From Saprospiraceae bacterium (GTDB lineage Bacteria > Bacteroidota > Bacteroidia > Chitinophagales > Saprospiraceae): a DNA stretch of 64,000 nt. Numbering within the stretch: position 1 is the first letter of the stretch; the number at the start of each line of letters is the position of its first letter. The stretch is taken from the NCBI GenBank assembly GCA_016709995.1, contig JADJLQ010000001.1, positions 151,001 to 215,000 of the forward strand. The letters are read 5' to 3'. Below are positions 9,744 through 20,690 of this stretch, piece after piece. Both the position numbers and the translations under genes were made by a program. The notes below the pieces were generated by a model, which was not told where the DNA came from, ran no database searches, and saw only the letters and a list, made by a program, of their open reading frames with translations.

Positions 9744-10230
9744 CCTTCAGCAGAATGATCGTATTGGCCTTTTCCACGGTGTTGATAGCCTGTGATCCGC
9801 CAAATTATATCTTTGAAAAAAGCAACGATTATTCGCTGGAAAAGCCCTGGACTGTGGCAGATTCTCTTGAGTACAATTTTCAGGTAAAGGACACTTCAAG
9901 GTATTACAATTTATTACTGGAGATAGATCATCACAAAGATTATAAATACGAAAATCTGTATGTGAAGTTTGAAACTACTTTTCCCAACCAATCACATAAG
10001 ACTGATGTCGTAAGCCTGTCTATGGCAGATGAATCGGGATCCTGGTATAGTGATTGCAGAGGGAGAACCTGTACATTTTATCTAACCTTGCAGGAGCATG
10101 CTATTTTCTCAGAACCAGGGTCCTATCAAATAAAACTTTCCCCTGGATGCGGATGGATACTATCCCTGATATCTATCGCGTAGCATTTAAAGTTGAGAAA
10201 GCGGGCAAACGGCAAAATCTAAATAAGTAG
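9740..10230 (+). CDS. gldH: gliding motility lipoprotein GldH (C-terminus frameshifted)
   Basis: The start overlaps dnaJ by 4 nt. A short lipoprotein signal ends in STVLIAC (lipobox Cys), followed by a GldH-type core (DPPNYIFEKSNDYS, KDTSRYYNLLLEID, FYLTLQEHAIFSEPGSYQIK). In the given sequence the frame stops at 10183. From about 10144 the +1 frame continues with WMRMDTIPDIYRVAFKVEKA up to a stop at 10228-10230, which is the expected GldH C-terminus. One C lost from the CCCC run at about 10140 explains it. GldH is an outer-envelope lipoprotein of the gliding/type IX secretion machinery. The match rests on these motifs and length. Confidence 0.8.
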
Positions 10231-10504
10231 AGTGGAGCTTGACTCCCTTGATCCAAATTTTATTTGAAATTAGCTCACTTCGCCAGAAGAGCCGCCTTCG
10301 TTCTTTTTTAAGTCATGAATCGCCTCGTCCTGTCTTGGCGCACTGACTTTTTTCAATTATTCCAATGACAATTTGAATGCACATTCAGATTATTGATGCC
10401 ATGTATCATGTATTCCTTTTCAAAGTTTAAGATAATCATGCCTTATTTATTATTTGGCTTTGAAAAATATTTAATTATTGAAATATTCATAATATCTTTT
10501 GGAC
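10231..10504. other. intergenic region without recognisable features
   Basis: About 270 bp between gldH and the fatty acid hydroxylase gene. No open frame of note, no strong hairpin with a T-run, and no repeat shared with the rest of the window was seen. Confidence 0.5.
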
Positions 10505-11554
10505 ATGATTGCGAAAATTGAATCCGGAATGAATAGGGTAGTGAGCCCGTTTGAAAGTTTGGCACACCGCTATATCTTGGCGCCTTTTAGATACCTGCTG
10601 AGTAAAATCGACCCTTTGGCTAAAGCTATCGAAGGCACTATGTTCAAAAAAATACTTCAGCTATCGATCTATCCCATTTTTATGGTCGCCACCTTCGTGA
10701 TAGGCTTTAAACTCATAGAGCATGGATATACTGTAATGACCTTCGTTAATACCATATTGATGTATTTGATATTTGGATTGATCTTTGCTCCATTGGAGCG
10801 CCTGATTCCTTTTAGCAAAAGGTGGTTGGATGATAAAGAATTGCCAACTGATTGGTTTATGTTTTTCGGAGGTAAATTATGGGGAGATTATATCAATCAG
10901 CCATTGAGATTGGCCACAATCGCCCTGGTGGTGCAAAAAATATCCCCGGAGATCGGTCATCAGATTTGGCCTATCCAATTGCACCCCGTGGTACAAGTAT
11001 TGTTATTACTTTCTATCAATGATTTTTTTAGATACTGGTATCATCGCTGGATGCATGAAAATGAATTTATGTGGCGATGGCATGCGGTACACCATTCATC
11101 AGAGCGCCTGTACTGGTTCAATGGCACCCGCTCTCATCCACTGGAAGGGCTGGTATCCAGTTTTTTATGGGCCATCCCTTTGCTTACATCAAAGCTCCTG
11201 TAGAGATCATTTTTGTAACCGGCCTCTTGGGTCGGACGATCGGCAGGTTTCAGCACACCAATCTTGATCTGATCTTAGGTCCATTTGATTATATTTTTCC
11301 AGTCCTAAAATCACCGGTATCACCATTCCAAAAGTCATCAAATCGGACATTCCAATTACGGAGGTTATGTTATCTTTTGGGACATACTTTTTGGTACATT
11401 TTATTTACCCAAAGGTGAGTCACCAAGCGACGAAATAGGTATTGAAGAAATGCCTAATTATCCAAAAACATTTGTAGGGCTTATGTTTGCACCTTTCACT
11501 TACGGTCGAATTAAAAAAGAGGCAGCTCTTTTGAACCAAAAAGCTGAAGAATAA
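10505..11554 (+). pseudogene. sterol desaturase/fatty acid hydroxylase superfamily protein, frameshifted
   Basis: The first frame encodes an N-terminal soluble part, several membrane segments, and two of the three histidine boxes of the di-iron hydroxylase family (YHRWMH and HAVHHSSE). Near 11167 the frame is lost; the next frame continues with PFAYIKAPVEIIFVTGLL and GRFQHTNLDLILGPFDYIF. Between 11290 and 11312 it shifts again to a frame with HRYHHSKSHQIGHSNYGGYV, the third box, and DILFGTFYLPKGE. That frame ends at 11552-11554. Restored, the protein would be about 350 residues, normal for the family. The shifts are single-base and lie at or near homopolymers, so assembly error is plausible. 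The family hydroxylates or desaturates membrane lipids. Confidence 0.8.
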
Positions 11555-11596
11555 GTGTAATTTCAAAAATAAATACATAATTAATAAATTCTATTC

Positions 11597-12835
11597 ATGG
11601 ACAAAAGTTCGTCTAAATCCATTGCCCAGGAATTATCGGCAATGCCAGTAATAGTGGCAGCCTTAGGTTATTTGGTAGACATGTATGATTTGTTCCTCTT
11701 CTCCATTGTGAGAGTACCAAGCTTGAAGTCTTTAAACCTCTCCAGTGAAAGTATCCTTAATGATGGTATCCTTTTACTCAATTTGCAAATGGCCGGTTTA
11801 TTGGTGGGTGGCATATTTTGGGGCATATTAGGTGATAAAAAAGGGAGATTGTCCGTACTTTTTGGATCCATCCTCATATATTCTTTGGCCAATATTGGTA
11901 ATGGCTTTGTCCACTCCGTGGGAGCCTATGCAGTCCTTCGATTCATAGCCGGATTTGGGTTGGCAGGAGAGTTGGGAGCTGGTATCACTTTGGTGACGGA
12001 GATACTTCCAAACAAAATAAGAGGTTATGGTACCACCCTGGTAGCCACCTTGGGCGTATTTGGAGCATTGCTCGCCTATGTGGTATCCTATTTATTTGAC
12101 TGGAGAGCGTCTTATTTTATAGGAGGAGGACTCGGATTACTACTCCTGGTACTGAGGGTAAGAGTTTTTGAATCAGGGATCTTCATGCATCTCAAGGAGA
12201 CTAAGATCAAGCGAGGAGATATCCTCATGCTTTTTAATAATAAAACAAGATTTGTCAAATATCTGACCAGCATCCTGATAGGCATGCCGATCTGGTTCGT
12301 GACAGGTATTCTAATCACTTTCTCGCCTGAGTTTGGTCGCGCCTTAGGATTAGACCAACCTATAGATGCAGGTAAAGCCGTCCTCTTTGCTTTTGCAGGG
12401 CAGGTAGTTGGCAATATTATTAGTGGTGGTCTCAGTCAATATCTTCAAAGCAGAAAGAAGGTCATCGGATTATTTATGGCAGGTTCGTTTTTATTAGTAT
12501 TGATATATCTCCTTATGCCGATCAAACATACATCCTGGTTTTATATTCTTGTAGCTGGACTGGGATTCTTTAGTGGGTATTGGGCACTATTCATCACAGT
12601 TGCTGCTGAATTGTTTGGCTCCAATATCAGAGCGACCGTCGCTACGACAGTGCCCAATTTTGTAAGAGGGACCGTTATACCGTTGACGGCTCTTTTTGTT
12701 TTGATGAAAAGTCATGTCGGTACACTGTACGGTGCATTGGTGGTGGGGGCTATTACCTACCTCATAGCCATGTTTGCTTTATTTGTCTTAGAAGAAACTT
12801 TCAAAAAAGATATTAATTATACAGAAGATGTTTAG
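11597..12835 (+). CDS. MFS transporter (metabolite:H+ symporter type)
   Basis: This intact 412-residue protein has about twelve hydrophobic segments. The MFS motif A region GILGDKKGRLSVLFGS lies between TM2 and TM3, with a second family signature at FIAGFGLAGELGAGITLVTE. It resembles the sugar/metabolite:proton symporter branch (SHS/AAHS-like). It precedes the GNAT gene by 3 bp and lies opposite the leftward catabolic cluster, so import of a sugar or carboxylate for that cluster is an inference. The substrate is unknown. Confidence 0.82.
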   Translation: MDKSSSKSIAQELSAMPVIVAALGYLVDMYDLFLFSIVRVPSLKSLNLSSESILNDGILLLNLQMAGLLVGGIFWGILGDKKGRLSVLFGSILIYSLANIGNGFVHSVGAYAVLRFIAGFGLAGELGAGITLVTEILPNKIRGYGTTLVATLGVFGALLAYVVSYLFDWRASYFIGGGLGLLLLVLRVRVFESGIFMHLKETKIKRGDILMLFNNKTRFVKYLTSILIGMPIWFVTGILITFSPEFGRALGLDQPIDAGKAVLFAFAGQVVGNIISGGLSQYLQSRKKVIGLFMAGSFLLVLIYLLMPIKHTSWFYILVAGLGFFSGYWALFITVAAELFGSNIRATVATTVPNFVRGTVIPLTALFVLMKSHVGTLYGALVVGAITYLIAMFALFVLEETFKKDINYTEDV

Positions 12836-12838
12836 AGG

Positions 12839-13656
12839 ATGTCGATGCCTGTGACATTGAGAAAAATGGTGCCCGGGGATGTATCTGGAGCCATACTATT
12901 ATCCAGAGCCGCAGGTTGGAATCAAACAGAAAAAGATTGGTTGTTTTTGATCAATAGTCCAGGCCATCTGAGTATGGTCGCAGAAGTCCATCATGATGTT
13001 GTAGGCACCATCACTGCAGTCTTATATGAAAAGGAGCTCGCATGGATTGGCATGGTCCTGGTAGCAAAAGATAATAGGGGACAGGGTATTAGTAAAAGAC
13101 TTTTGGCTAATGTATTGGATCAATTAAGTCATGTTAAAGTTATCAAGTTAGACGCTACTCCCCAAGGCCAATTGGTTTATAAAGGTTTTGGATTTTTAGA
13201 AACAAATTCGATCATCAGAATGACGAAAGATGCTGATCGTATGTATGATTTGGCATCCGAGGACTCGTCCAATATAGCAGGGATTGATACAAATATGCAG
13301 CCCATTGTCGATCTTGACTACTCCGTATTCGGTGCTCGACGGACTCAACTTATAGAATATCTTGTGGGCGAATCTCCAAATAGATGCTGGTCATTTAGCG
13401 ATCACCCGGATTTATACTTGGTAGGGCAGGAGATAGATATCACCATCTTGGCCCCATGGTAGCGAAAGACGAGGCCGATGCTAAAATTCTTATCGCCAAA
13501 GTGCTCAGAGATTTAAATGGAAAATCTGTCGTGGTAGATGTGCCTGAGGATAAATCTACATGGCTCATATGGTTGACTTCTATTGGTTTTAGTCCTCAAA
13601 GGAATTTTGTGAGAATGTCCAAAAAACGAAACTGTCTTCAATGGGTTAGTGGATAA
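12839..13656 (+). pseudogene. GNAT N-acetyltransferase with DUF1248/GNAT-18-like C-terminal half, frameshifted
   Basis: The first frame (to 13462) holds a GNAT fold with the acetyl-CoA binding segment VLVAKDNRGQGISKRLL and the GFGFLE beta-bulge. Near 13430 one base is missing. The +1 frame reads DRYHHLGPMVAKDEADAKIL and continues to 13656 with GFSPQRNFVRM, the usual second acetyltransferase-like domain of this family. Restored, it is about 272 residues. It sits 3 bp after the MFS gene, likely the same transcript. The acetyl acceptor is unknown. Confidence 0.75.
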
Positions 13657-13713
13657 GCAATATTTAATAGCCGGGCCGGAATTTGGATAGCAGTCTTTAC
13701 ATCGCCGGATTTT

Positions 13714-14893
13714 TTAATTTCCTAAAATCTTCAAAGCAATATAGGTCATCAGCCCGGACCGATATTTAATGCTTGCTCGTCTATATTAAAAGTAGGTGTG
13801 TGCAGTGATGAATCGATACCTCGCTCCACATTGCCGATCCCTAATATGTAAAACAGGCATCTGCAGCCTGCGAATAATATGCAAAATCTTCAGAAGCCAT
13901 CCAGATATCCAGATCCATTATATTTTCTTTTCCAAGATATTCTGAAGCATACCGGGTCACCTTGTCTGTAAGGTCATCGTGATTTATTAGGTAGGGATAT
14001 CCTTTATTGATTTGAAACTGACAACTTCCGCCCATGCTTTCCGCGATGGTCTCGGCCATATTTTTCATTAGTACATGAGCTTCTGCACGCCAGATTTCAT
14101 CCAGCGTACGGAAAGTGCCCGCCATGGTGACTTCATCCGGTATGACATTGATGGCGCCATCTGCGCTGAGTTTTCCGAAGGAAAGGACGCTTGGCGACAA
14201 GGGATTTGCCATTCGGCTGACGATTTGTTGCAATGCCAGGATGATATGTGAGGTGATGACCAGGGATCTATCACCTGATGGGGTTGAGCGGCATGGCCAC
14301 CTTTGCCTCTAACCGTCACCAGGATTTCGTCCATGGAAGCCATAAACTTTCCCTTGCGAATTCCTATTTTGCCGCAAGGAATAATAGGTAGTACATGCTG
14401 ACCTAATATAGACTGAGGTTCTGGATTTTCGAGCACCCCTTCTTTGATCATGATGCTGGCCCCACCTGGTAGTTTTTCTTCGCCCGGTTGAAAATGAATT
14501 TTACGGTGCCACCAAATTTGTCTCTTAGCTTGAGAAGTAGTTTTGCAACACCGAGGAGTGAGGCAGTATGGGCATCATGTCCGCAAGCGTGCATCACCCC
14601 GTCATTGGTAGATTTATAAATTACTCATTGGTCTCGGTGATAGGCAGGGCATCTATGTCCGCACGCAATGCTATGACTTCTTCCGAGGGAATAGAGCCTT
14701 TGATCATAGCTACGACTCCAGTATTGGCGAGGGGCCTTCCAGGGTATACCGAGCTCATCCAACTGAGATTTTATATATGCAGAAGTATTGAATTCTAAAA
14801 AAGACAATTCAGGATGGGCATGCAGATGCCTTCGGTATTCGATGACCTCAGGTGTACCTGTTCACTTAAAAGTTTAATTTCATCAATATTCAT
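13714..14893 (-). pseudogene. M20 family amidohydrolase (hippurate hydrolase/N-acyl-amino-acid amidohydrolase type), multiply frameshifted
   Basis: The reading frame begins with ATG at 14893 (MNIDEIKLLSEQVH) and is recovered in several pieces in different frames. The pieces include LSFLEFNTSAYIKSQL, a central stretch with GQHVLPIIPCGKIGIRKGKF and VRGKGGHAAQPHQ (the M20 dimerisation-domain hallmark), GAINVIPDEVTMAGTFRTLD, and the metal-ligand segment MASEDFAYY near 13880. The C-terminal pieces are IGNVERGIDSSLHTPTFNID and LMTYIALKILGN. At least four shifts are needed. Intact relatives are about 390-400 residues. It could be decayed or badly sequenced; its 12 bp distance from the NagB-like gene suggests one operon. 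Confidence 0.75.
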
Positions 14894-14905
14894 TACTAAG
14901 TATAG

Positions 14906-15647
14906 TCATTTGTCATGGGACAGCAACTGCGCTGAATTAGTATCAAAATAAAAGGAACAATGAGGATGGGTTTGCAAAATACTGGCAGGGTATAGATTAC
15001 CGACTTCATTTTCAAGGGAGTTTTTAACTGCCAGGGCTTTCCTGGCATCCGGCACGGAGCAAATGATATGCTTAGATTTAAGTATCTGTTTGATAGACAT
15101 ACTGATAGCTTGAGCAGGTACTTCTTGCAGTGAATGAAACCATCCTTCTCTAATTGTTGGCGGCGACAAGCGTCATCTAATTGTACGACGATATATGATC
15201 TTCAGTATCAAAATCCGCAGGAGGGTCATTGAAAGCAAGATGTCCGTTTTCTCCAATACCAACCAAGGCTACATCGATAGGATTTTGCTCGACTCAAAGC
15301 ACCAACTCTGGAACACTCAGCGATTGATCTGATTCGCCGTTGATTAAATAGGGCTGCTTTTAACGCTGGAACTTTGGTTATAAATCTTTCTAATAAATAT
15401 TTTCTAAAACTGGCAGGTGGGAAAGCGGTAAACCGATGTATTCATCCAGGTGGAACATGGTTACTTTGCTCCAATCGATACCTTTTCATCGATTAATTGA
15501 TGGATAGTATCAAATTGACTTGCGCCTGTCGCCAAGATGATAGAGGCTTTGCCTTTGGGTATCAATGGCGGCACGGATGAGTTGTGCTGCAGCTACCCCG
15601 GAAGCTTTACCTCATTCTGCGGCATTGGGCAATATGTGAATAGCCAT
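14906..15647 (-). pseudogene. glucosamine-6-phosphate isomerase/deaminase (NagB-like), frameshifted
   Basis: From ATG at 15647 the pieces read MAIHILPNAAE, ASGVAAAQLIRAAIDTQ, KGKASIILATGASQFDTIHQ, then VTMFHLDEYIGLPLSHPASF with FRKYLLERFI. An uninterrupted C-terminal part (14906-15169) contains QEVPAQAISMSIKQILKSKH, CSVPDARKALAVKNSLE and PASILQTHP. These are the conserved blocks of the GlcN6P isomerase/6-phosphogluconolactonase superfamily: the F(H)LDEY loop and the ISMxxxxI...K.I...PDARKA region. Expected length is about 247 residues. Several shifts break it. In the family, GlcN6P is converted to Fru6P plus ammonia. Enzymes in this neighbourhood can also act on other sugar phosphates. Confidence 0.78.
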
Positions 15648-15708
15648 AAAATGAGATACTTGGTTTTAGCTTTTAACTTGAGTGCCCCCCTTTTTTCGAG
15701 AGAAAGAT

Positions 15709-17057
15709 CTATTGGCTATTGGTTTTCCAGGACCCGGCGGTAAAATCAGGGACATCTATAGAATTGGATCTGTGGGCTACCGACCACTCACTTAATGGTG
15801 CGATCGAACTCCATAAAGCAGCGTCATATACATCCATATCGACAGGAAGCCGTTTCTCAGACAATCGATCGTGCGCCAATCCATCAGAAAGTCCATGCCC
15901 CCATGGCCACCTACTTGCTTGGCCATTTCACCTACTTTTTTAACGATGGCAGGAGTATACTTTTCCTCCATGTTTTTATATTCTTCTTCGCTGAGCCAAT
16001 CTTCGTGGCCCAGGGCTATTTTGCCCGGGAAAGGATATTTTAAGCAAGACCCTTTGTGCCATTTATTTTATGGATGCGGGAGTAGACATTGGGTGAGGTC
16101 ACATCATGCTGGAGCATAATGGTCCGTCCATTATTGGTGCGGATCGTCGTCGTATTCATATTGCCCCGATACTTTTATTGGCGTAGACTTTAAAAAATCG
16201 TCTTTGGAAGCTAAGCAGCAGCCGTGGCACCCATTAGAAAGTCATTGCCCGAAACCGCTACCAGGTAATCCATCTTGTCCCCACGATTGATATCCATAGC
16301 TTGCGCCACCGGTCCTAGTCCATGGGTTGGATAGAGGTTGCCATTTCTGAAATTTTCTTTAACCTCCACATATCATAATAACCGGTCTTGTTGAAGTTGG
16401 AGTCCAGCAGCGTATGGATATAGGCACCTTCTCCGTGTACTATTTCGCCAAACATGCCCTGTCTGATCATATTCAAAGTGAGCAATTCAAAAAGTCGTAA
16501 CAACAGTTCTCAAGAATAATACAATGCTGACGCGTGCGCTCCGAGGTCTCGACCAACTGCCAGCACTCCTCAATGGTCTTGGCTGCCGGTACTTCGATGC
16601 ACACATGTTTGCCTTGCTCCATCGCATACAGTGCCATAGGTGCGTGCAAAGCCCAGGGGGTGGCGATATAAATGAGATCGATATCCTTTCGATCGCACAA
16701 TCGTTTCCATTCATCAGGCCCTCCGGTATAGATGTCTGGTTTATGCGCAGTGTTTTCCAGGGATTTTTTGACAGCATTTGCTTTTTCTGGTCGTATATCA
16801 CTCAGGCCTTTGATCTCTGTACCTTCGATATGGTTCATGCGACTTACCGCCGCCGGCCCCCTGTTGCCCAACCCAATAAAACCAATTCTAACTGTGTCAA
16901 GCTTCGGTGCGGCATAACCACACATATTAAAATGTTTTTTTCGGGTATCCTGGTCTTGATTGGAGTTTAAAACCATTGAGCTTAAATGGGTGGAAGCTGT
17001 GATACCTACGCCGGTAAGTCCCGAAAGTTTTAAAAAATCTCTGCGATTACGTTTCAT
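15709..17057 (-). pseudogene. Gfo/Idh/MocA oxidoreductase of GH109 (alpha-N-acetylgalactosaminidase) type, Tat-exported, frameshifted
   Basis: The protein starts at 17057 with a twin-arginine-like signal (MKRNRRDFLKLSGL). A Rossmann NAD-binding motif (RIGFIGLGNRGPAAVS), IYIATPWALHAPMA and GKHVCIEVPAAKTIEECW follow. The remaining pieces in other frames give MIRQGMFGEIVHGEGAYIH, HGLGPVAQAMDINRGDKMDY, MNTTTIRTNNGRTIMLQHD with VTSPNVYSRI, and a C-terminus ending DVPDFTAGSWKTNSQ at a stop at 15709-15711. The total of about 450 residues fits GH109. That family cleaves terminal alpha-GalNAc by an NAD-dependent redox mechanism in the periplasm. At least four shifts are required. The substrate is inferred from family motifs only. 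Confidence 0.78.
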
Positions 17058-17098
17058 CTTTTAATATTTTTTGAATGAAAGAGCTATGAATTAACGAA

Positions 17099-18388
17099 TT
17101 AATTTTTCAACCATTGATCAAACCAGGTAAAAGCTTCGGCCTGCATTTTCTGATCAAATTTATGAGGTCCGGGGTAAAATGAACATTGGTAATGATCGGA
17201 TGCTTTGGCTTTTTTATAAACCTCCTTTAAGATCGAATCTGCCTGTTTCATTTCCTCCAATGTAAACAAACTATCCTGCTCATCATTCAATACTAATGTA
17301 GGCAAGGGTACCCGAAGTCCCAAGATTTCAGGCAAGTCCAATTCATTTGGCAACAAGGGTACATAAGTCATCCACGTATGGGTAAAAGATTTATGCAGTA
17401 CTAAGTCCTGCCAGGTAGTCATAAATCCAACACAGACTGCGCATTTGATTCTAGGATCTAATCCGCCCATAAATATGGTGCGCATGCCTCCACCTGACAG
17501 CCCCCCACACCCTATACGATTTACATCAACATCCTTGCGGTCGCATAATATGTCCAGGGCTATTCGATCTTCGGCAAAAACACGGCTGGCCAGGTCGTAC
17601 CGGCACTGAACAAAGATTTGGCCATGATATGCTCGTGTTCTCCGGCCCATTGATTATAAGCATGGATATTGGTCGGATCTTCGGGATTATTGTCAGTCAG
17701 ACCTCGGCGCAGATGTTCAGGAACATCTGCCATCATCACCCTTCGGCTGGCAAATGGAAAAGCATCCACTACGAGTACTAAATATCCTTTTTTTGCTATG
17801 TCATTGGCCCAGGCCATGCCTTCGTAATATTCTTGCTGATGGTCTGCCATCAAAGGATGCTGCATCACTGGTCCTGGTGATTTTTCTGGTGCCAAAATAT
17901 TTGTTTCCCCCATGGTCATGAAAGGCAAGTATGGCCGGTAACCTCCCTTGTTGATGTGCTGGTTTCAGCAGGATAGCTTCAGTGGCTCGTCCATATGGTA
18001 GCTGCCAGTTCATTTCCTCTATATGCAAGCCATCATAGACTGATTGTTTGTTGATTTTAACGGTTGGTATGGGACCGATATCCGGAATGGCCATCCGATC
18101 TATGACCCGGTCTTTTGCGGATTTTCTCCATGCAGCCAGGTCTGAATATTTTTTATTCCTAAACGAAAAAACGGGCAATTTGTCTTTGTGCAGCGAAGCA
18201 GCCCATGACCCATATTGACCGATTAGACTGTTGTTTTCTTGCATGCTGAGTATATCCTTCATAGTTATTGGATTTGAAGTTCTAAAATTATTCGTCGACA
18301 TAGCTAACCCTTTTGAAAGGCTCATACCGGTAAGGCCAAGCCCTGCGAGTCCGCTCCATTTTAAAAACTTTCTACGTTTATGTGCCAT
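17099..18388 (-). pseudogene. Tat-exported alpha/beta hydrolase (acetylxylan-esterase/dienelactone-hydrolase-like), frameshifted
   Basis: The N-terminus at 18388 (MAHKRRKFLKWSGLAGLGLT) is a Tat-like signal. The first frame reaches AILAFHDHGGNKYFG. A second (from about 17928) has KKGYLVLVVDAFPFASRR. A third (17650-17099) has RIGCGGLSGGGMRTIFMGGL, the nucleophile elbow, then LVLNDEQDSLFT as the acid region and YPGPHKFDQKMQ as the histidine region. Two shifts, near 17925 and 17600, separate them. Restored length is about 430 residues. Exported esterases of this type remove acyl groups from glycans. It precedes the GH109-like gene by 41 bp on the same strand. Confidence 0.72.
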
Positions 18389-18420
18389 AGCTCACTGCAA
18401 TTACTCATCCGGGGATGAGT

Positions 18421-19496
18421 TTAAATATTAATCAAAATACCTCTTTCATGTAGAAAAGACCGTACAAAATCATCGTCAGTAAGATGTTGATAATCCTGGT
18501 ATACTCTATCGATCTCTGCCAACTGTCCACTGGAGAGCACTTCCTTTGGATTCAAGCTCCAGGTACCTTGTATCAGACCTTGCCTTCGCAATACTTCATG
18601 GATGCCAGGGATACATCCACTGAAGGCATGTGGTGCATCAAAAATAGCTGCATTCATATCCGTAACTGCCACTCCAAGGGCCAATAATTTTTCAACGCCA
18701 TTATATTGATGCTGAATACAAGTCTTAATTTCTTCCAATAAGGATACAGCTGCTTTGGTCCACACGGCCCAGTGACCGAGTAAGCCACCTACCATTCGTT
18801 TTCATATTTTTCACCATGGATCATAAATCGATAAGGCGTCAATAAATCAGCTACGATATTGTCATCGTTGCCCGAGTACAATGCAATTTCATCTCTTCGC
18901 GAGGAATAGCATACTGCTCTAACTACATCGAGGGTTTGATATCGATTGAAGGCAGCTATTTTTATGGCCTGTACTCCGGGTATTTCCACAAAATCACGCC
19001 AAAAATCATAACTCAAAACCCTGCCCCCCACAGCAGGCTGGAGATAAAAGCCAAATACGGGAATGATGTCTGCTATCAATGCGGTCCTTTTGATCAATTG
19101 GGCTTCTGTATACTCATTCAAACCTCCATTGCTGACCAGGCCAAGATGGTACCCATGCTTAGTAGCTAACTCTGCTTCAAGCAAAGCTTGCCCTGTTGGG
19201 CCACAGATACCAGCTATTTTGATGAATGGGCCTGAGGCATGATTGCTTATTTCTTCAGATGCTGTTTTTAGCACAGGTTCTAAAAGATTGATAGATGGGT
19301 CACGGATTTCAAATTGAGTAGTATGTACTCCTACTGCAACACCTCCGGCTCCGGAGGCTATATAATATTGTGTCAATAATCTTTGTCTCCGGATATCCAG
19401 AGTAAGATTTTGATTTAAAGCGAGGGGATGGGCTGGAATGACCACACCCTTATGTAATATTGATTTGATAGCAGCATCCATTTTATTCAAACTCAT
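18421..19496 (-). pseudogene. dihydrodipicolinate synthase family protein (DapA-like aldolase), frameshifted once
   Basis: The first frame (19496-18789) has the TIM-barrel aldolase pattern: GVVIPAHPLALNQNLTLD, SGAGGVAVGVHTTQFEIRD, a HLGLVSNGG strand, and GVQAIKIAAFNRYQT, which includes the Schiff-base-lysine position. The second (18795-18421) continues GGLLGHWAVWTKAAVSLL up to ...RSFLHERGILINI. One base is missing near 18789-18796. This branch is not the lysine-biosynthetic DapA (the intact dapA is elsewhere in the window) and is usually linked to sugar-acid or amino-sugar degradation. It starts 6 bp after the epimerase gene. Confidence 0.75.
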
Positions 19497-19502
19497 CGGA
19501 TC

Positions 19503-20519
19503 CTAAAATTTTCCATTCCTTTCTGAAAAATGGGTGGGTTTATTGAAAATTTTGCCTCCTTCCAAAAGCCAATCTAGGATCACCTCTATCATTTGTAGTA
19601 TGGAGACTTTAGGCTGGCCAAATAAACGGGTGCATTCGGTAGCATTAGATAACAAAGAGGTAGGTAGTTCCTCGTTGACAAATATTGGTTTGATGCCCAG
19701 TTTTTTTGCAAATTCTTCTGCCAACCACCGTACAGATAGAATCTCAGGTCCGGTCACGTTTAAAATTTTTGGGGGCAGGCTACAATGAAGCAGAGATCTT
19801 AACGCGACTTCATTGGCATCGCCTTGCCAGATGACATTGACCGATCCCATTTTCAAGTCTATTGGTCTCTGGTCTCTGACTGATTTGGCGATTTCGAGCA
19901 AGACTCCGTAGGCGACATCATTGGCATAATTCAATCGATAGATCAATAACGGTGTTTGATTTTTTGCCGCAAAGTATTGAAAAATACGTTCTCGACCCAG
20001 GCAGGATTGAGCGTATTCTCCTATTGGTTCAGGGGCGAGATTTTCTGGTGCGCCACCGCTTTCAACAGTAGTAAAAGGATAAACGTTGCCTGTAGAAAAA
20101 GCTACGATTCTTGAATTTTTAAATTTTTGTGCAACTCTTCCGGGAAGGTATGCATTCATCGCCCAGGTCTGTGCTTCCTGTCCACTGGTGCCGAATTTTG
20201 TACCCGCGAGATAAAGGACATTTTCAACCTGTGGCAAGCCCGCCAATTGGTCATCATCCAATAAATCTGCTACTATCGTCTCTATGCCTACGTTGGATAA
20301 TTCATCTTCCAAGCCGGGCTCTGAAAACCGTGCCACTCCTATCACATTTTTGTGGATGCCAGCCTGCTCTATTCCTTGCCTCGTGAGTCGAGCGAGTGCC
20401 GGCCCCATTTTACCACCTACTCCAAGGATCAGTATATCGCCATCTAATTTTTTTAGGTCATATATCAAATCTTCTGTCGGAGCTATGAGTTTCTGATAAA
20501 TAATTTCTGATTTTTTCAT
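19503..20519 (-). CDS. NAD-dependent epimerase/dehydratase family protein
   Basis: The best start is the ATG at 20519 (MKKSEIIYQKLIAPTEDLIY); the open frame extends further to 20627. An N-terminal Rossmann motif (ILGVGGKMGPALARL) is followed by NVLYLAGTKFGTSG, IVAFSTGNVYPF and a YxxxK-like region replaced by GEYAQSCLGRERIFQYFA. This is the extended SDR fold. The classical Tyr-x3-Lys is not obvious (YAQSC), so activity may differ from typical UDP-sugar epimerases. It is translationally close to the DapA-like gene (6 bp), and in Bacteroidota such pairs recur in sugar-degradation clusters. It is intact, unlike most of its neighbours. Confidence 0.72.
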   Translation of the reverse strand: MKKSEIIYQKLIAPTEDLIYDLKKLDGDILILGVGGKMGPALARLTRQGIEQAGIHKNVIGVARFSEPGLEDELSNVGIETIVADLLDDDQLAGLPQVENVLYLAGTKFGTSGQEAQTWAMNAYLPGRVAQKFKNSRIVAFSTGNVYPFTTVESGGAPENLAPEPIGEYAQSCLGRERIFQYFAAKNQTPLLIYRLNYANDVAYGVLLEIAKSVRDQRPIDLKMGSVNVIWQGDANEVALRSLLHCSLPPKILNVTGPEILSVRWLAEEFAKKLGIKPIFVNEELPTSLLSNATECTRLFGQPKVSILQMIEVILDWLLEGGKIFNKPTHFSERNGKF

Positions 20520-20690
20520 TTTTCGTGAATGCGGTAAAAACATCTGCCAGACATGGCCTTGATGAAAAGTTTTTTTATTGACCTTAAATATAGGAAGTTT
20601 GTGTTTCAAGTCTATAAGATTTCTCACAAAGTATACTAGCCTTAGATAGGATATAAATCCATAAATTGCACAAAATTCATTTTTCTAATC

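Noticed and set aside
15537..16119. Plus-strand open frames of 68-82 codons
   Set aside because: Antisense to the reconstructed NagB-like and GH109-like genes, whose conserved motifs are on the minus strand.
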